Source: CAYZZU01 sp964483105
GTDB lineage: Bacteria; CG2-30-53-67
DNA length: 64,000 nucleotides
Reading direction: 5' to 3'
Assembly: GCA_964483105.1 (NCBI GenBank)
Contig: CAYZZU010000001.1
Span: forward strand, 123,322-187,321
Shown: one piece after another, positions 53,017 through 60,811 of the stretch
How positions within the stretch are numbered: the first letter of the stretch is position 1
Layout of the letters: every line of letters begins with the position of its first letter
Translations under genes and position numbers: made by a program
The notes under the pieces: generated by a model
What the model was told of the DNA's origin: nothing
The model's input: the letters and a program-made list of their open reading frames with translations, nothing else
Databases searched by the model: none

Positions 53017-53191
53017 GTTTTTCCCGCTACAAAAGTGAGGATCCGACGAACGAAATGGTAGGGACTCATACAAAAAAGAAACCCGGAATGGTTGCATCCG
53101 GGCGGGGACTTTCAGTGGCCCGATGGAAATAATCGTGTAAAAACCGGTGGATCCGGATTTTTTCTGTTCGCAATGAAATGAAAAGCCGAAT

Positions 53192-53207
53192 TGGCACCCC
53201 CTTTGCT
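53192..53207 (+). promoter_or_regulatory. Sigma-54 promoter for glnK
   Basis: TGGCAC-CCCCT-TTGC, a perfect -24/-12 element about 45 bases before the PII start. A partial NtrC-like box (TGCATC-N5-GGGGAC, 53093-53109) lies about 115 bases upstream of the predicted start, overlapping a small hairpin. Confidence 0.8.
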
Positions 53208-53253
53208 GTATCATTCGAACAGATTTGATCAAATCAGAAAGGAGGGTTGTGAG

Positions 53254-53592
53254 ATGAAAAAGGTGGAATGCATTATTCAGCCGGGGAGGCTTGACGATGT
53301 CCGGGAAGGGCTCATGGAGGTTGGAATCAGTGGGTTGACGGTCACCGAGGTCAAGGGGTATGGCCGCCAGAAGGGACATACCGAGCTTTACCGAGGAAGC
53401 GAGTACACCATCGATTTCATTCCCAAGATCAAGTTGGAGGTCATTGTTTCGGAGGACCTGGTCGAGCATGTGATCGAGAAGGTGATCGAAAAGGCCCGTA
53501 CCGGTCGGATCGGGGATGGAAAGGTCTTCGTGATCCCGGTGGAGGAAACCCTCCGGATCCGGACCGGGGAACGGGGACGGGAAGCGATCTGA
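53254..53592 (+). CDS. glnK: PII nitrogen-regulatory protein
   Basis: 112 residues, the usual PII length. The T-loop (GRQKGHTELYRGSEYTIDF) contains Tyr51, the uridylylation site. TGRIGDGKVFV is the second PROSITE-type PII signature. It binds 2-oxoglutarate and ATP/ADP and blocks Amt channels when nitrogen is ample. It is placed between two amt genes, and the downstream amt is 58 bases away, so control of Amt2 is its likely first job. The start is after AAAGGAGG. Confidence 0.95.
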   Translation: MKKVECIIQPGRLDDVREGLMEVGISGLTVTEVKGYGRQKGHTELYRGSEYTIDFIPKIKLEVIVSEDLVEHVIEKVIEKARTGRIGDGKVFVIPVEETLRIRTGERGREAI

Positions 53593-53649
53593 ATAGAAGG
53601 CCCTGAAAACTCAATTCTGGAAAACCCATTCAGCAAAGGGGGAATCAAG

Positions 53650-55020
53650 ATGTTCGTATCTGGAATGCGAAGCAGAAGAAAAATATCCGTCGGCCGGACA
53701 GGGGTGTTGTTCCTGTCGATGCTGGCATTGGCGGCTCCTCTTTCCGCCTACGCGGGGAAGGCACCGACCGCGGCCGTGAACGCCAAGGCCATCGCCGAGG
53801 TTCAGACTCACGCCGATTTTGTCTGGACCCTCGTGTCGGCTTTTCTGGTCTTCTTCATGCAGGCGGGATTCGCCATGGTGGAGACCGGGTTCACACGCGC
53901 CAAGAACGCGGTGAATATCATGATGAAGAACCTCATGGATTTTGCCATGGGAAGTCTGGCTTTTTGGGCGGTGGGATTCGGGATCATGTTCGGTGTGACA
54001 CACACCGGATGGTTCGGAACAAGTGGATTCTTCCTCTCTGATTTCGCAAAGAACGGGGACCCCTGGACCCTGGCATTCTGGATGTTCCAGGTTGTTTTTG
54101 CCGCCACGGCCGCGACGATCGTCTCCGGGGCTATGGCGGAACGGACGAAGTTTGTCGGGTATCTTATTTACAGCGCGGTGATTTCCGCCGTGATTTATCC
54201 GGTCTTCGGGAGCTGGGCCTGGGGCAGTCTCTTCCATGGCGGCGGGTGGCTGGAGAAACTCGGGTTCATCGATTTCGCCGGATCAACCGTAGTGCACTCC
54301 GTAGGCGGCTGGGCCGCCCTGGCCGGGGCGATCGTTTTAGGCCCGCGCATCGGAAAATATACGCCGGACGGAAAAGTGAAGGCCATCCCCGGACACAATA
54401 TTCCGCTGGCGTCACTTGGAGTCTTTATCCTCTGGTTCGGCTGGTTCGGATTCAACCCCGGCAGTACCACGGCGGCCAACACGGATATTGCGGGAATTGC
54501 GGTAAATACCAATCTGGCCGCGGCGGCCGGCGCCGTCTCCGCCATGATCACGGCCTGGATCCTGTTCGGGAAACCCGAGGCGAGCATGACCCTGAACGGC
54601 GCACTGGCCGGTCTGGTGGCGATTACCGCGGGTTGCGCCAACGTATCGATCACCAGTGCGGTGGTGATCGGGTTGATCGCCGGAATCTTGGTGGTTCTCT
54701 CCGTGGTGTTCATCGATCAGAGGTTGAAGATCGATGACCCTGTCGGCGCCGTATCGGTCCACGGTGTCTGCGGTGCCTGGGGGACCCTGGCGGCGGGACT
54801 CTTCGACAAGGCGGGGTTCTCCCTGAAGGTGGTCGGGGTTCAGGCACTGGGAATCGGATCGGCCTTCCTCTGGGTCTTTAGTACGGCTTTTATCCTTTTT
54901 AAGGTGATCGACATGACCATCGGTTTGCGGGTTACCCGGGAAGAGGAGATGGACGGATTGGATGTCGGCGAGCACGGTCTGGAGGCCTACCCCAACTTCA
55001 GCCTCACCGGGATGAAATAA
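53650..55020 (+). CDS. amt: Ammonium transporter (Amt), second copy
   Basis: 456 residues: signal peptide, then 11 spans. Pore motifs are DFAGSTVVHSVGGWAAL and SVHGVCGAWG. Residues such as FVWTLVSAFLVFFMQAGFAMVETGF place it in a different subgroup from the first Amt. It is cotranscribed with glnK. The C-terminal tail (GLRVTREEEMDGLDVGEHG) is the PII-interacting segment. Confidence 0.93.
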   Translation: MFVSGMRSRRKISVGRTGVLFLSMLALAAPLSAYAGKAPTAAVNAKAIAEVQTHADFVWTLVSAFLVFFMQAGFAMVETGFTRAKNAVNIMMKNLMDFAMGSLAFWAVGFGIMFGVTHTGWFGTSGFFLSDFAKNGDPWTLAFWMFQVVFAATAATIVSGAMAERTKFVGYLIYSAVISAVIYPVFGSWAWGSLFHGGGWLEKLGFIDFAGSTVVHSVGGWAALAGAIVLGPRIGKYTPDGKVKAIPGHNIPLASLGVFILWFGWFGFNPGSTTAANTDIAGIAVNTNLAAAAGAVSAMITAWILFGKPEASMTLNGALAGLVAITAGCANVSITSAVVIGLIAGILVVLSVVFIDQRLKIDDPVGAVSVHGVCGAWGTLAAGLFDKAGFSLKVVGVQALGIGSAFLWVFSTAFILFKVIDMTIGLRVTREEEMDGLDVGEHGLEAYPNFSLTGMK

Positions 55021-55076
55021 GGGGGAACATTGGAAATTTGAATGAATGGCAAGGTCTGATAAGAAGGAGGATGAAA

Positions 55077-56222
55077 ATGAATCAGAATATGGGCAGAACA
55101 GCAGCAGCCGCCGTGGTAATGGGGCTTCTCGTTCTCTTCCTCTTCGGGGACAGCGCCTTTGCGGAGAACAAGACGCTGGAGGAGCGAGTGACCGCCCTGG
55201 AGAAGGAAAAACCGGCGGCCATGGGATTTCTGAAAGGAATCTCCTTCAGTGGTTTCGTGGACACTTCTTATACATACAATTTCAACAGGCCCGATTCCGG
55301 AAGCAACACGCTTAGGGTTTTTGACACCGAGGACAACAGCTTTGAGGTTGATTTGGTGAAGTTGGTTTTCGAGAAGAAGAGTGACGAGGGACTTGGTTTT
55401 CGCACGGACCTGGATTTCGGTCATACCGCGCGAATCCTGGGCGATGCGACGGCGGGTTCTTCTTTAGATGACTTTGAGTTTCAGCAGGCGTATTTGACCT
55501 ATAAAGGCATGGGGATCGACTGGGTGATCGGAAAGTTTGTCACCCTCCACGGTGCGGAAGTCATTGAGGCGCCGGACAACGACAATATCTCCCGCTCCTT
55601 CCTGTTCGGATATGCCATTCCCTTCACCCATACGGGGATCATGGGAACAAGGCAGATTGGGAAGAGCGTGGACGTCAAATTCGGCCTTGTCAACGGTTGG
55701 GATAACACCTCCGACAACAACAGGGCCAAAACCATCCACTTAGGGCTCGGGTATCACCCGTCCGATCTCTTCGCCATTACGATCAACGGGATGTACGGCG
55801 CTGAGAAAGACGATGACACCGCGGATAAACGGAAACTCATTGATGTAGTGGCCACGGTCAACCCCCTGGAGAACCTGACGCTGATCTTGAACTACGATCT
55901 GGGAGGAGAGGAGAACGTTCTGGCCGGCGGAAAGGATGCTACATGGAGCGGATTCTCCGGAATCCTTCATTACAACCTCACGGATCGCATGGGAATAAGT
56001 CTGAGGGGAGAGGCATTCAACGACCGGGATGGTTACCGGACTGGAACCAATCAGGACCTCTGGGAGGGAACGGTCACGGCCGGCTATCTATTGAGAGAGA
56101 ATCTTACCGTCAGATGTGAATACAGGCACGACGATTCCAACAAGGATGTCTTTGAAGATCAAGATGGGAAGTTGAAAGATTCGCAGGACACGTTGGCGTT
56201 GGAGATGACTTATACCTTTTAA
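55077..56222 (+). CDS. Outer-membrane beta-barrel porin (BBP2/OmpL-like)
   Basis: 381 residues. A signal peptide ends near ALA-type FAENK, a short coiled coil follows (EERVTALEKEK), then repeated amphipathic strands ending in the outer-membrane terminal aromatic (MTYTF). It resembles the putative beta-barrel porin-2 family. It lies 56 bases after amt2 with an AAGGAGG site and a terminator after it, so it is the last gene of a glnK-amt-porin transcript. Permeation of ammonium, amines or another nitrogen source is inference. Confidence 0.82.
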   Translation: MNQNMGRTAAAAVVMGLLVLFLFGDSAFAENKTLEERVTALEKEKPAAMGFLKGISFSGFVDTSYTYNFNRPDSGSNTLRVFDTEDNSFEVDLVKLVFEKKSDEGLGFRTDLDFGHTARILGDATAGSSLDDFEFQQAYLTYKGMGIDWVIGKFVTLHGAEVIEAPDNDNISRSFLFGYAIPFTHTGIMGTRQIGKSVDVKFGLVNGWDNTSDNNRAKTIHLGLGYHPSDLFAITINGMYGAEKDDDTADKRKLIDVVATVNPLENLTLILNYDLGGEENVLAGGKDATWSGFSGILHYNLTDRMGISLRGEAFNDRDGYRTGTNQDLWEGTVTAGYLLRENLTVRCEYRHDDSNKDVFEDQDGKLKDSQDTLALEMTYTF

Positions 56223-56256
56223 CGAATGCCACAGGAACCTGTTTATGAAAAGAAAG

Positions 56257-56289
56257 TGAATCGGGAGAGGCACAGCTTCTCCCGATTCA
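56257..56289 (+). terminator. Terminator after the porin gene
   Basis: A perfect 12-bp stem, TGAATCGGGAGA with TCTCCCGATTCA, and a 9-base loop. Only a short T-run follows. It separates the glnK-amt-porin transcript from nifA. Confidence 0.65.
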
Positions 56290-56339
56290 TTTGCAATCCA
56301 AAATGAAGCGGCCATCGTATTGAAAAGAGGCGATACATT

Positions 56340-57911
56340 GTGGATCAAGAGATGAAGCAGAAGGTCAGGGAGCTTTCCACACTTTATGAGATCAGCAAGA
56401 TCGTATCCTCTACTTTGGATCTGGAGCGGGTGGCGGCCTCTATCCTCAAACTCCTTTCGGATTTTCTGGGACTGAACCGGGGGGCGCTGACTCTGATCGA
56501 TGAGGAGACCGGGGAACTGAAGATCCGTGCGGCATACGGGATGACCCAGGAAGAAATCCGCAAAGGGAAATACCGGATCGGTGAGGGAGTAACGGGGAAG
56601 GTGGTCAAGACCGGTGTTCCGATTATTGTTCCCCGGATCGGATCGGAGCCTCTGTTTCTGGACCGGACCGGTTCCCGGAAACGCCTGGACAAGAAGGATA
56701 TCTCCTTCATTTCGGTTCCGATCCGGCTCGCCGGAAAGGTAATCGGGGCGCTGAGCGCGGACAGGATCTTCGCAAACGATGTCTCTTTTGACCAGGAAAT
56801 CCGGTTTCTTTCCATTGTGGCGGGAGTCTTTGCCCAGGCGGTTCACGTGCATCAACTGGTGGAGGCGGAGAAAGCGCAACTCAAAGAGGAAAATATCACC
56901 CTGAGAAATCAGCTCAAGGGGAGGTACCGGTTCGAGAATATCATCGGGGAAAGCGAGCGGATGCAGCAGGTCTTTGAGGCCGTGGAACAAGTCAGCCGGA
57001 GCAACGCCACGGTGATGCTCCGGGGGGAAAGCGGAACCGGAAAGGAGCTCATCGCGCAGGCCATTCATTACAACAGCCTCCGTCGTGAGGGTCCGTTTAT
57101 CAAGATCAACTGCGCGGCCTTTCCGGAAACCCTGCTGGAGTCCGAACTCTTCGGCCATGAGAAAGGGGCCTTTACCGGAGCGGAGCAGAAGAAACCGGGT
57201 CGTTTCGAGCGGGCTTCCGGGGGGACCCTCTTCCTGGACGAAATCGGGGAAATTCCCCTGTCATTCCAGGTGAAACTCCTTCGTGTGCTGCAGGAGAGGG
57301 AGTTTGAACGGGTCGGCGGGACGGAGACTCTCTCCGTGGATCTTCGAATTATCGTGGCCACGAACCGAAACCTGGAGGAGGATGTCAAAGAAGGACGTTT
57401 CCGCGAGGATCTCTATTACCGTTTGAACGTCATCCCGATCTTTTTACCGAGCCTGAGAGAGAGGCAGGAGGATATTCCTCTCTTGATCGAACATTTTCTT
57501 CGACGGTTTAATGAAGAGAATCATAAAAACGTGACCCTTCCCCCGGAGCTTCTGAAGGTTCTGATCGAATATCCCTGGCCGGGCAACGTGCGGGAGCTGG
57601 AGAACCAGATGGAACGGTTGGTGGTCATGGCGAAAGGAGACCGCGCCTCGAGAGAGGATCTTCCGATTCATTTCACACAGGGATTTTCCCTGCCGGCCGG
57701 TTTATACACATATAGCCGTCCTGATGGGATGATGCACCCGGTTCCGAAAATTTCCGTCCTGGAGGAGATCGAAAAGACTAAACTCTTAGAGGCGCTCTCC
57801 GAATGCAACTGGGTTCAGGCCCGTGCCGCGAAGAAGTTGGGAATCACCCCTCGGCAGATCGGGTACAAGATCAGGAAGTACGGGATCCAGGCCAAATCAA
57901 TGGGCTTATGA
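56340..57911 (+). CDS. nifA: NifA-type sigma-54 activator
   Basis: 523 residues: N-terminal GAF domain (about 20-170), AAA+ domain with Walker A GESGTGKE (229-236), sigma-54 loop GAFTGA (276-281) and Walker B TLFLDEIG (296-303), and a C-terminal Fis-type helix-turn-helix (about 485-517). It activates nif genes with sigma-54. Only two cysteines are present (258 and 489); the CX4C linker motif that makes many alphaproteobacterial NifAs oxygen-sensitive is absent. No nifL is adjacent. GTG start. It could be another GAF-type activator, but the location before nifH supports NifA. Confidence 0.85.
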   Translation: MDQEMKQKVRELSTLYEISKIVSSTLDLERVAASILKLLSDFLGLNRGALTLIDEETGELKIRAAYGMTQEEIRKGKYRIGEGVTGKVVKTGVPIIVPRIGSEPLFLDRTGSRKRLDKKDISFISVPIRLAGKVIGALSADRIFANDVSFDQEIRFLSIVAGVFAQAVHVHQLVEAEKAQLKEENITLRNQLKGRYRFENIIGESERMQQVFEAVEQVSRSNATVMLRGESGTGKELIAQAIHYNSLRREGPFIKINCAAFPETLLESELFGHEKGAFTGAEQKKPGRFERASGGTLFLDEIGEIPLSFQVKLLRVLQEREFERVGGTETLSVDLRIIVATNRNLEEDVKEGRFREDLYYRLNVIPIFLPSLRERQEDIPLLIEHFLRRFNEENHKNVTLPPELLKVLIEYPWPGNVRELENQMERLVVMAKGDRASREDLPIHFTQGFSLPAGLYTYSRPDGMMHPVPKISVLEEIEKTKLLEALSECNWVQARAAKKLGITPRQIGYKIRKYGIQAKSMGL

Positions 57912-58023
57912 GCTATTTGTCCAGTCTGCTGTTGACCCGGAATCCAGCGAGGATCGGAATATTCAAATAGTTTCGTTGTAGAATTGCGGACCTTTGAGGC
58001 CCATCCGGATTACGAGGCGAAAC

Positions 58024-58058
58024 CCTCTTCAGCCTCTGGATTCCCTCTGGATTTTTCC
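58024..58058. repeat. Dispersed 35-base intergenic repeat, copy B
   Basis: Matches 18612-18646 at 32 of 35 positions, in the same orientation, about 110 bases after the end of nifA. It contains an internal near-duplication (CTCTGGATT twice). No other copy was noticed in the window by eye. Confidence 0.55.
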
Positions 58059-58283
58059 AACCCGGATCGGGTCGGAGGCTTCCCCGTTTTACGACTTCAT
58101 CATCCTTTGCACCCACAACTATTTTGTCTTACCCTTCGTACAGGTTTGTAACCTCATGGGCCGGTGTCAAGTTTTCTCTGCAGGCCCGTCCTGCTTCCAT
58201 TAGATATGCTGAGAAAAATATTCCCTTGTTTTGTATGCAGTTACCGTTGGTGCGTGGAAAAAGATGAGTGCTTTCCATCCTTG

Positions 58284-58299
58284 TGGCACGGCCCTTGCT
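58284..58299 (+). promoter_or_regulatory. Sigma-54 promoter for nifHDK
   Basis: TGGCAC-GGCCC-TTGCT, a perfect -24/-12 element, about 63 bases before the nifH start codon. It fits activation by the NifA encoded just upstream. Confidence 0.85.
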
Positions 58300-58362
58300 G
58301 TCTACTCCTGTAAACGGGGAAATGGAATTGCCAATGGATCCATTCTGGGAAAGGGAGGAGTC

Positions 58363-59214
58363 ATGAGACAGATAGCCATCTACGGAAAAGGAGGGATCGG
58401 GAAATCCACGACAACACAGAACTTGGTCGCGGGTCTGGCGGAGGCGGGGAAGCAGGTGATGATCGTGGGGTGCGATCCCAAGGCGGATTCGACCCGTCTC
58501 ATGTTGCATGCCAAGGCGCAGACCACGGTGATGGACCTGGCCCGGGAGCGGGGGAGCGTGGAGGAACTCGAGATCAAGGAGGTCATGATGAATGGGTTCC
58601 GGGGAGTACGGTGCGTGGAATCGGGTGGACCGGAACCAGGTGTCGGCTGCGCGGGTCGGGGGGTCATCACGGCAATCAATTTCCTGGAAGAGAACGGCGC
58701 CTACACGGACGACCTGGACTTTGTTTTCTATGATGTGCTGGGCGACGTGGTCTGCGGCGGGTTCGCCATGCCGATGCGGGAAAAGAAGGCCCAGGAGATT
58801 TATATCGTTACCTCCGGAGAGATGATGGCGATGTACGCGGCCAACAACATTTGCAAGGGGATCGTCAAGTATGCCGTGAGCGGCGGGATACGGCTGGGCG
58901 GCCTGATCTGCAATGCCCGTAAAGTCGACCGGGAGTTCGAGTTGATCTCGGCGCTGGCCGACCGGTTGGGTACGCAGATGATCCACTTTGTGCCGAGGGA
59001 TAATGTCGTCCAGCGTGCGGAACTCAAGAGGATGACCGTCATCGAATACGAGCCCGACTGCAACCAGGCGAGGGAGTACCGTGATCTGGCACGCGAGATC
59101 TCGGAGAACAAGAACTTTGTGATACCGACCCCCATGACCATGGACGAGTTGGAGGAACTCCTCATTACCTATGGTTTCATGGACGCTTCGGCCGACGTTG
59201 CCGCACAGGCTTAG
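58363..59214 (+). CDS. nifH: Nitrogenase iron protein
   Basis: 283 residues. Walker A GKGGIGKST is near the N-terminus; the 4Fe-4S ligands are Cys96 (GVGCAGRG) and Cys131 (GDVVCGGFAMP). Arg99, the residue ADP-ribosylated by DraT in some bacteria, is conserved. The sequence is close to molybdenum nitrogenase NifH over its whole length. It delivers electrons with ATP hydrolysis to NifDK and takes part in FeMo-cofactor assembly. The start follows GGGAGGAG. No PII-like nifI genes are inserted between nifH and nifD. Confidence 0.97.
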   Translation: MRQIAIYGKGGIGKSTTTQNLVAGLAEAGKQVMIVGCDPKADSTRLMLHAKAQTTVMDLARERGSVEELEIKEVMMNGFRGVRCVESGGPEPGVGCAGRGVITAINFLEENGAYTDDLDFVFYDVLGDVVCGGFAMPMREKKAQEIYIVTSGEMMAMYAANNICKGIVKYAVSGGIRLGGLICNARKVDREFELISALADRLGTQMIHFVPRDNVVQRAELKRMTVIEYEPDCNQAREYRDLAREISENKNFVIPTPMTMDELEELLITYGFMDASADVAAQA

Positions 59215-59284
59215 CGGGTCGGTCGGCCGATATGGGAACAGCGGAATGAGGTTGGAAAGTTTTTTATAACGTAACCTGTTTGGC

Positions 59285-59299
59285 TCCGGCGTCGCCGGA
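59285..59299 (+). other. Stem-loop between nifH and nifD
   Basis: TCCGGC-GTC-GCCGGA, a 6-bp perfect stem about 15 bases before nifD. Stem-loops here in other diazotrophs are associated with higher nifH mRNA levels relative to nifDK. Confidence 0.4.
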
Positions 59300-59313
59300 T
59301 CGGGAGGAAGGGA

Positions 59314-60774
59314 ATGAAAAGCTCTATCGAGGAGAAACAGGCCTTTATCGAGGAGGTTCTCGGGGCCTATCCGGAAAAGGCGCGCAAGATCCGTTCGAAA
59401 CATATCACGGTGAAAGAAACGGAACACGGGGAAGTGGAGGAAGCTTCCTGCAGTCGCTGTGCCATCCAGTCGAACCGGAAGTCGGTTCCAGGCGTGATGA
59501 CTGCCCGGGGCTGTGCCTACGCCGGGTCCAAGGGGGTGGTCTGGGGTCCGGTTCGGGACATGGTCCATCTCAGTCACGGCCCGGTCGGATGCGGCTATTA
59601 TTCCTGGAGCACCCGGCGGAATCTCGCGCGGGGCAAGCCCGGCGTCGACAACTTTGTGCCCTTTCAATTCACCTCCGACTTCCAGGAGAAGGATATCGTC
59701 TACGGCGGGGCAAGGAAGCTGAAGGAAATCGGGCGGGAGATCCGGATGCTCTTCCCGGAGGCGAAGGGGATCACTATCCAGTCCGAATGCCCGATCGGCC
59801 TGATCGGAGACGATATCGAGGCGAGCGCGAAGGAGCTGGAGGATGAATTGGAACTCCCGGTGGTGCCGGTCCGTTGCGAGGGTTTCCGCGGGGTGAGCCA
59901 GTCGCTGGGGCACCATATCGCCAACGACAGTATTCGCGATTATGTCCTGGGACGCGGGGAACTGCCGGACCCCGGACCCTATGACGTGGCCATGATCGGG
60001 GATTACAATATCGGAGGCGACGCGTGGGCGAGCAGGAAGATCCTGGAAGAGATCGGGCTTCGCGTTGTGGCGGTCTGGACCGGTGACGGCGAATTGGAAA
60101 GGATGAAACTGACCCAGGGGGTCAAGCTGAATCTCATCCATTGCTATCGCTCCATGAACTACATCGCCAGGCATATGGAGGAGACCTACGGCATCCCGTG
60201 GCTGGAGTACAACTTCTTCGGTCCGACCCGGATTGCGGCTTCCCTTCGCGCCATTGCCGCCCGGTTCGACGGGAAGATCCGGGAGAATGCCGAACGGGTG
60301 ATCGCTAAGTACAAACCGGAAATGGATGCGGTGATCGCAAAATATCGCCCGCGGCTCGAAGGGAAGACGGTCATGCTCTATGTGGGGGGCTTAAGGCCCC
60401 GTCATGTGATCGGAGCCTACGAAGACCTGGGGATGGAGGTGATCGCTACGGGATACGAGTTCGGGCATGAGGACGATTACCGACGGACCCTCCCCGCCCT
60501 GAAGGAAGGAACCCTCCTCTATGACGATGTGACTCCCTACGAGATGGACCGGATGGCGGAGAGGTTCCGGCCGGACCTGGTCGGATCGGGCGTCAAGGAG
60601 AAGTATGTCTTTCAGAAGATGGGGATCCCCTTCCGCCAGATGCATTCCTGGGACTACTCCGGACCCTACCACGGGTACGAGGGGTTCTCGATTTTCGCCC
60701 GGGACATGGACATGGCGGTCAACTCTCCGACATGGAAGTTGATCAAAGTCCCCTGGGAACACAGTAAACCGTAA
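59314..60774 (+). CDS. nifD: Nitrogenase molybdenum-iron protein alpha chain
   Basis: 486 residues. P-cluster cysteines are Cys67 (RGCAYAG), Cys93 (VGCGYYSW) and Cys159 (SECPIGLIGDD). FeMo-cofactor ligands are Cys277 (LIHCYRSMNYI) and His444 (MHSWDYSGPYHG). These motifs, with no separate small delta-subunit gene downstream, indicate the molybdenum enzyme rather than VnfD or AnfD. It forms the N2-reducing tetramer with NifK. It follows nifH by 99 bases. Confidence 0.97.
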   Translation: MKSSIEEKQAFIEEVLGAYPEKARKIRSKHITVKETEHGEVEEASCSRCAIQSNRKSVPGVMTARGCAYAGSKGVVWGPVRDMVHLSHGPVGCGYYSWSTRRNLARGKPGVDNFVPFQFTSDFQEKDIVYGGARKLKEIGREIRMLFPEAKGITIQSECPIGLIGDDIEASAKELEDELELPVVPVRCEGFRGVSQSLGHHIANDSIRDYVLGRGELPDPGPYDVAMIGDYNIGGDAWASRKILEEIGLRVVAVWTGDGELERMKLTQGVKLNLIHCYRSMNYIARHMEETYGIPWLEYNFFGPTRIAASLRAIAARFDGKIRENAERVIAKYKPEMDAVIAKYRPRLEGKTVMLYVGGLRPRHVIGAYEDLGMEVIATGYEFGHEDDYRRTLPALKEGTLLYDDVTPYEMDRMAERFRPDLVGSGVKEKYVFQKMGIPFRQMHSWDYSGPYHGYEGFSIFARDMDMAVNSPTWKLIKVPWEHSKP

Positions 60775-60811
60775 GCAGGAAACAGATGAAGACCAGAGAG
60801 GATCGATAACC

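Larger units (their letters stand above)
57912..58362. other. 451-base intergenic region before nifH
   Basis: It holds copy B of the 35-base repeat, a possible long-range stem (GCCTC near 58033 with GAGGC near 58075), and the nifH sigma-54 promoter. Short open frames across it show no recognisable protein. I looked for NifA upstream sites (TGT-N10-ACA) and found none exact; the closest is TGT-N10-ACC near 57977, far from the promoter. Confidence 0.6.

Noticed and set aside
55077..56222. Porin gene as part of the nif regulon
   Set aside because: No sigma-54 element lies directly before it; linkage to glnK-amt is better supported by spacing and by the terminator after it.
58124..58141. TGT...ACA pair as a NifA upstream site
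   Set aside because: The spacing is 12 bases instead of 10, and no second copy is present.
57994..58203. Possible 69-residue protein before nifH
   Set aside because: It lies over the dispersed repeat, has no clear ribosome site and no family resemblance; part of its translation recurs at 18.6 kb only because the DNA repeat does.
58129..60174. 681-codon open frame on the - strand across nifH-nifD
   Set aside because: It is a shadow of the strongly supported nifH and nifD genes; GC-rich codons leave few stops on the opposite strand. No domain is recognisable.
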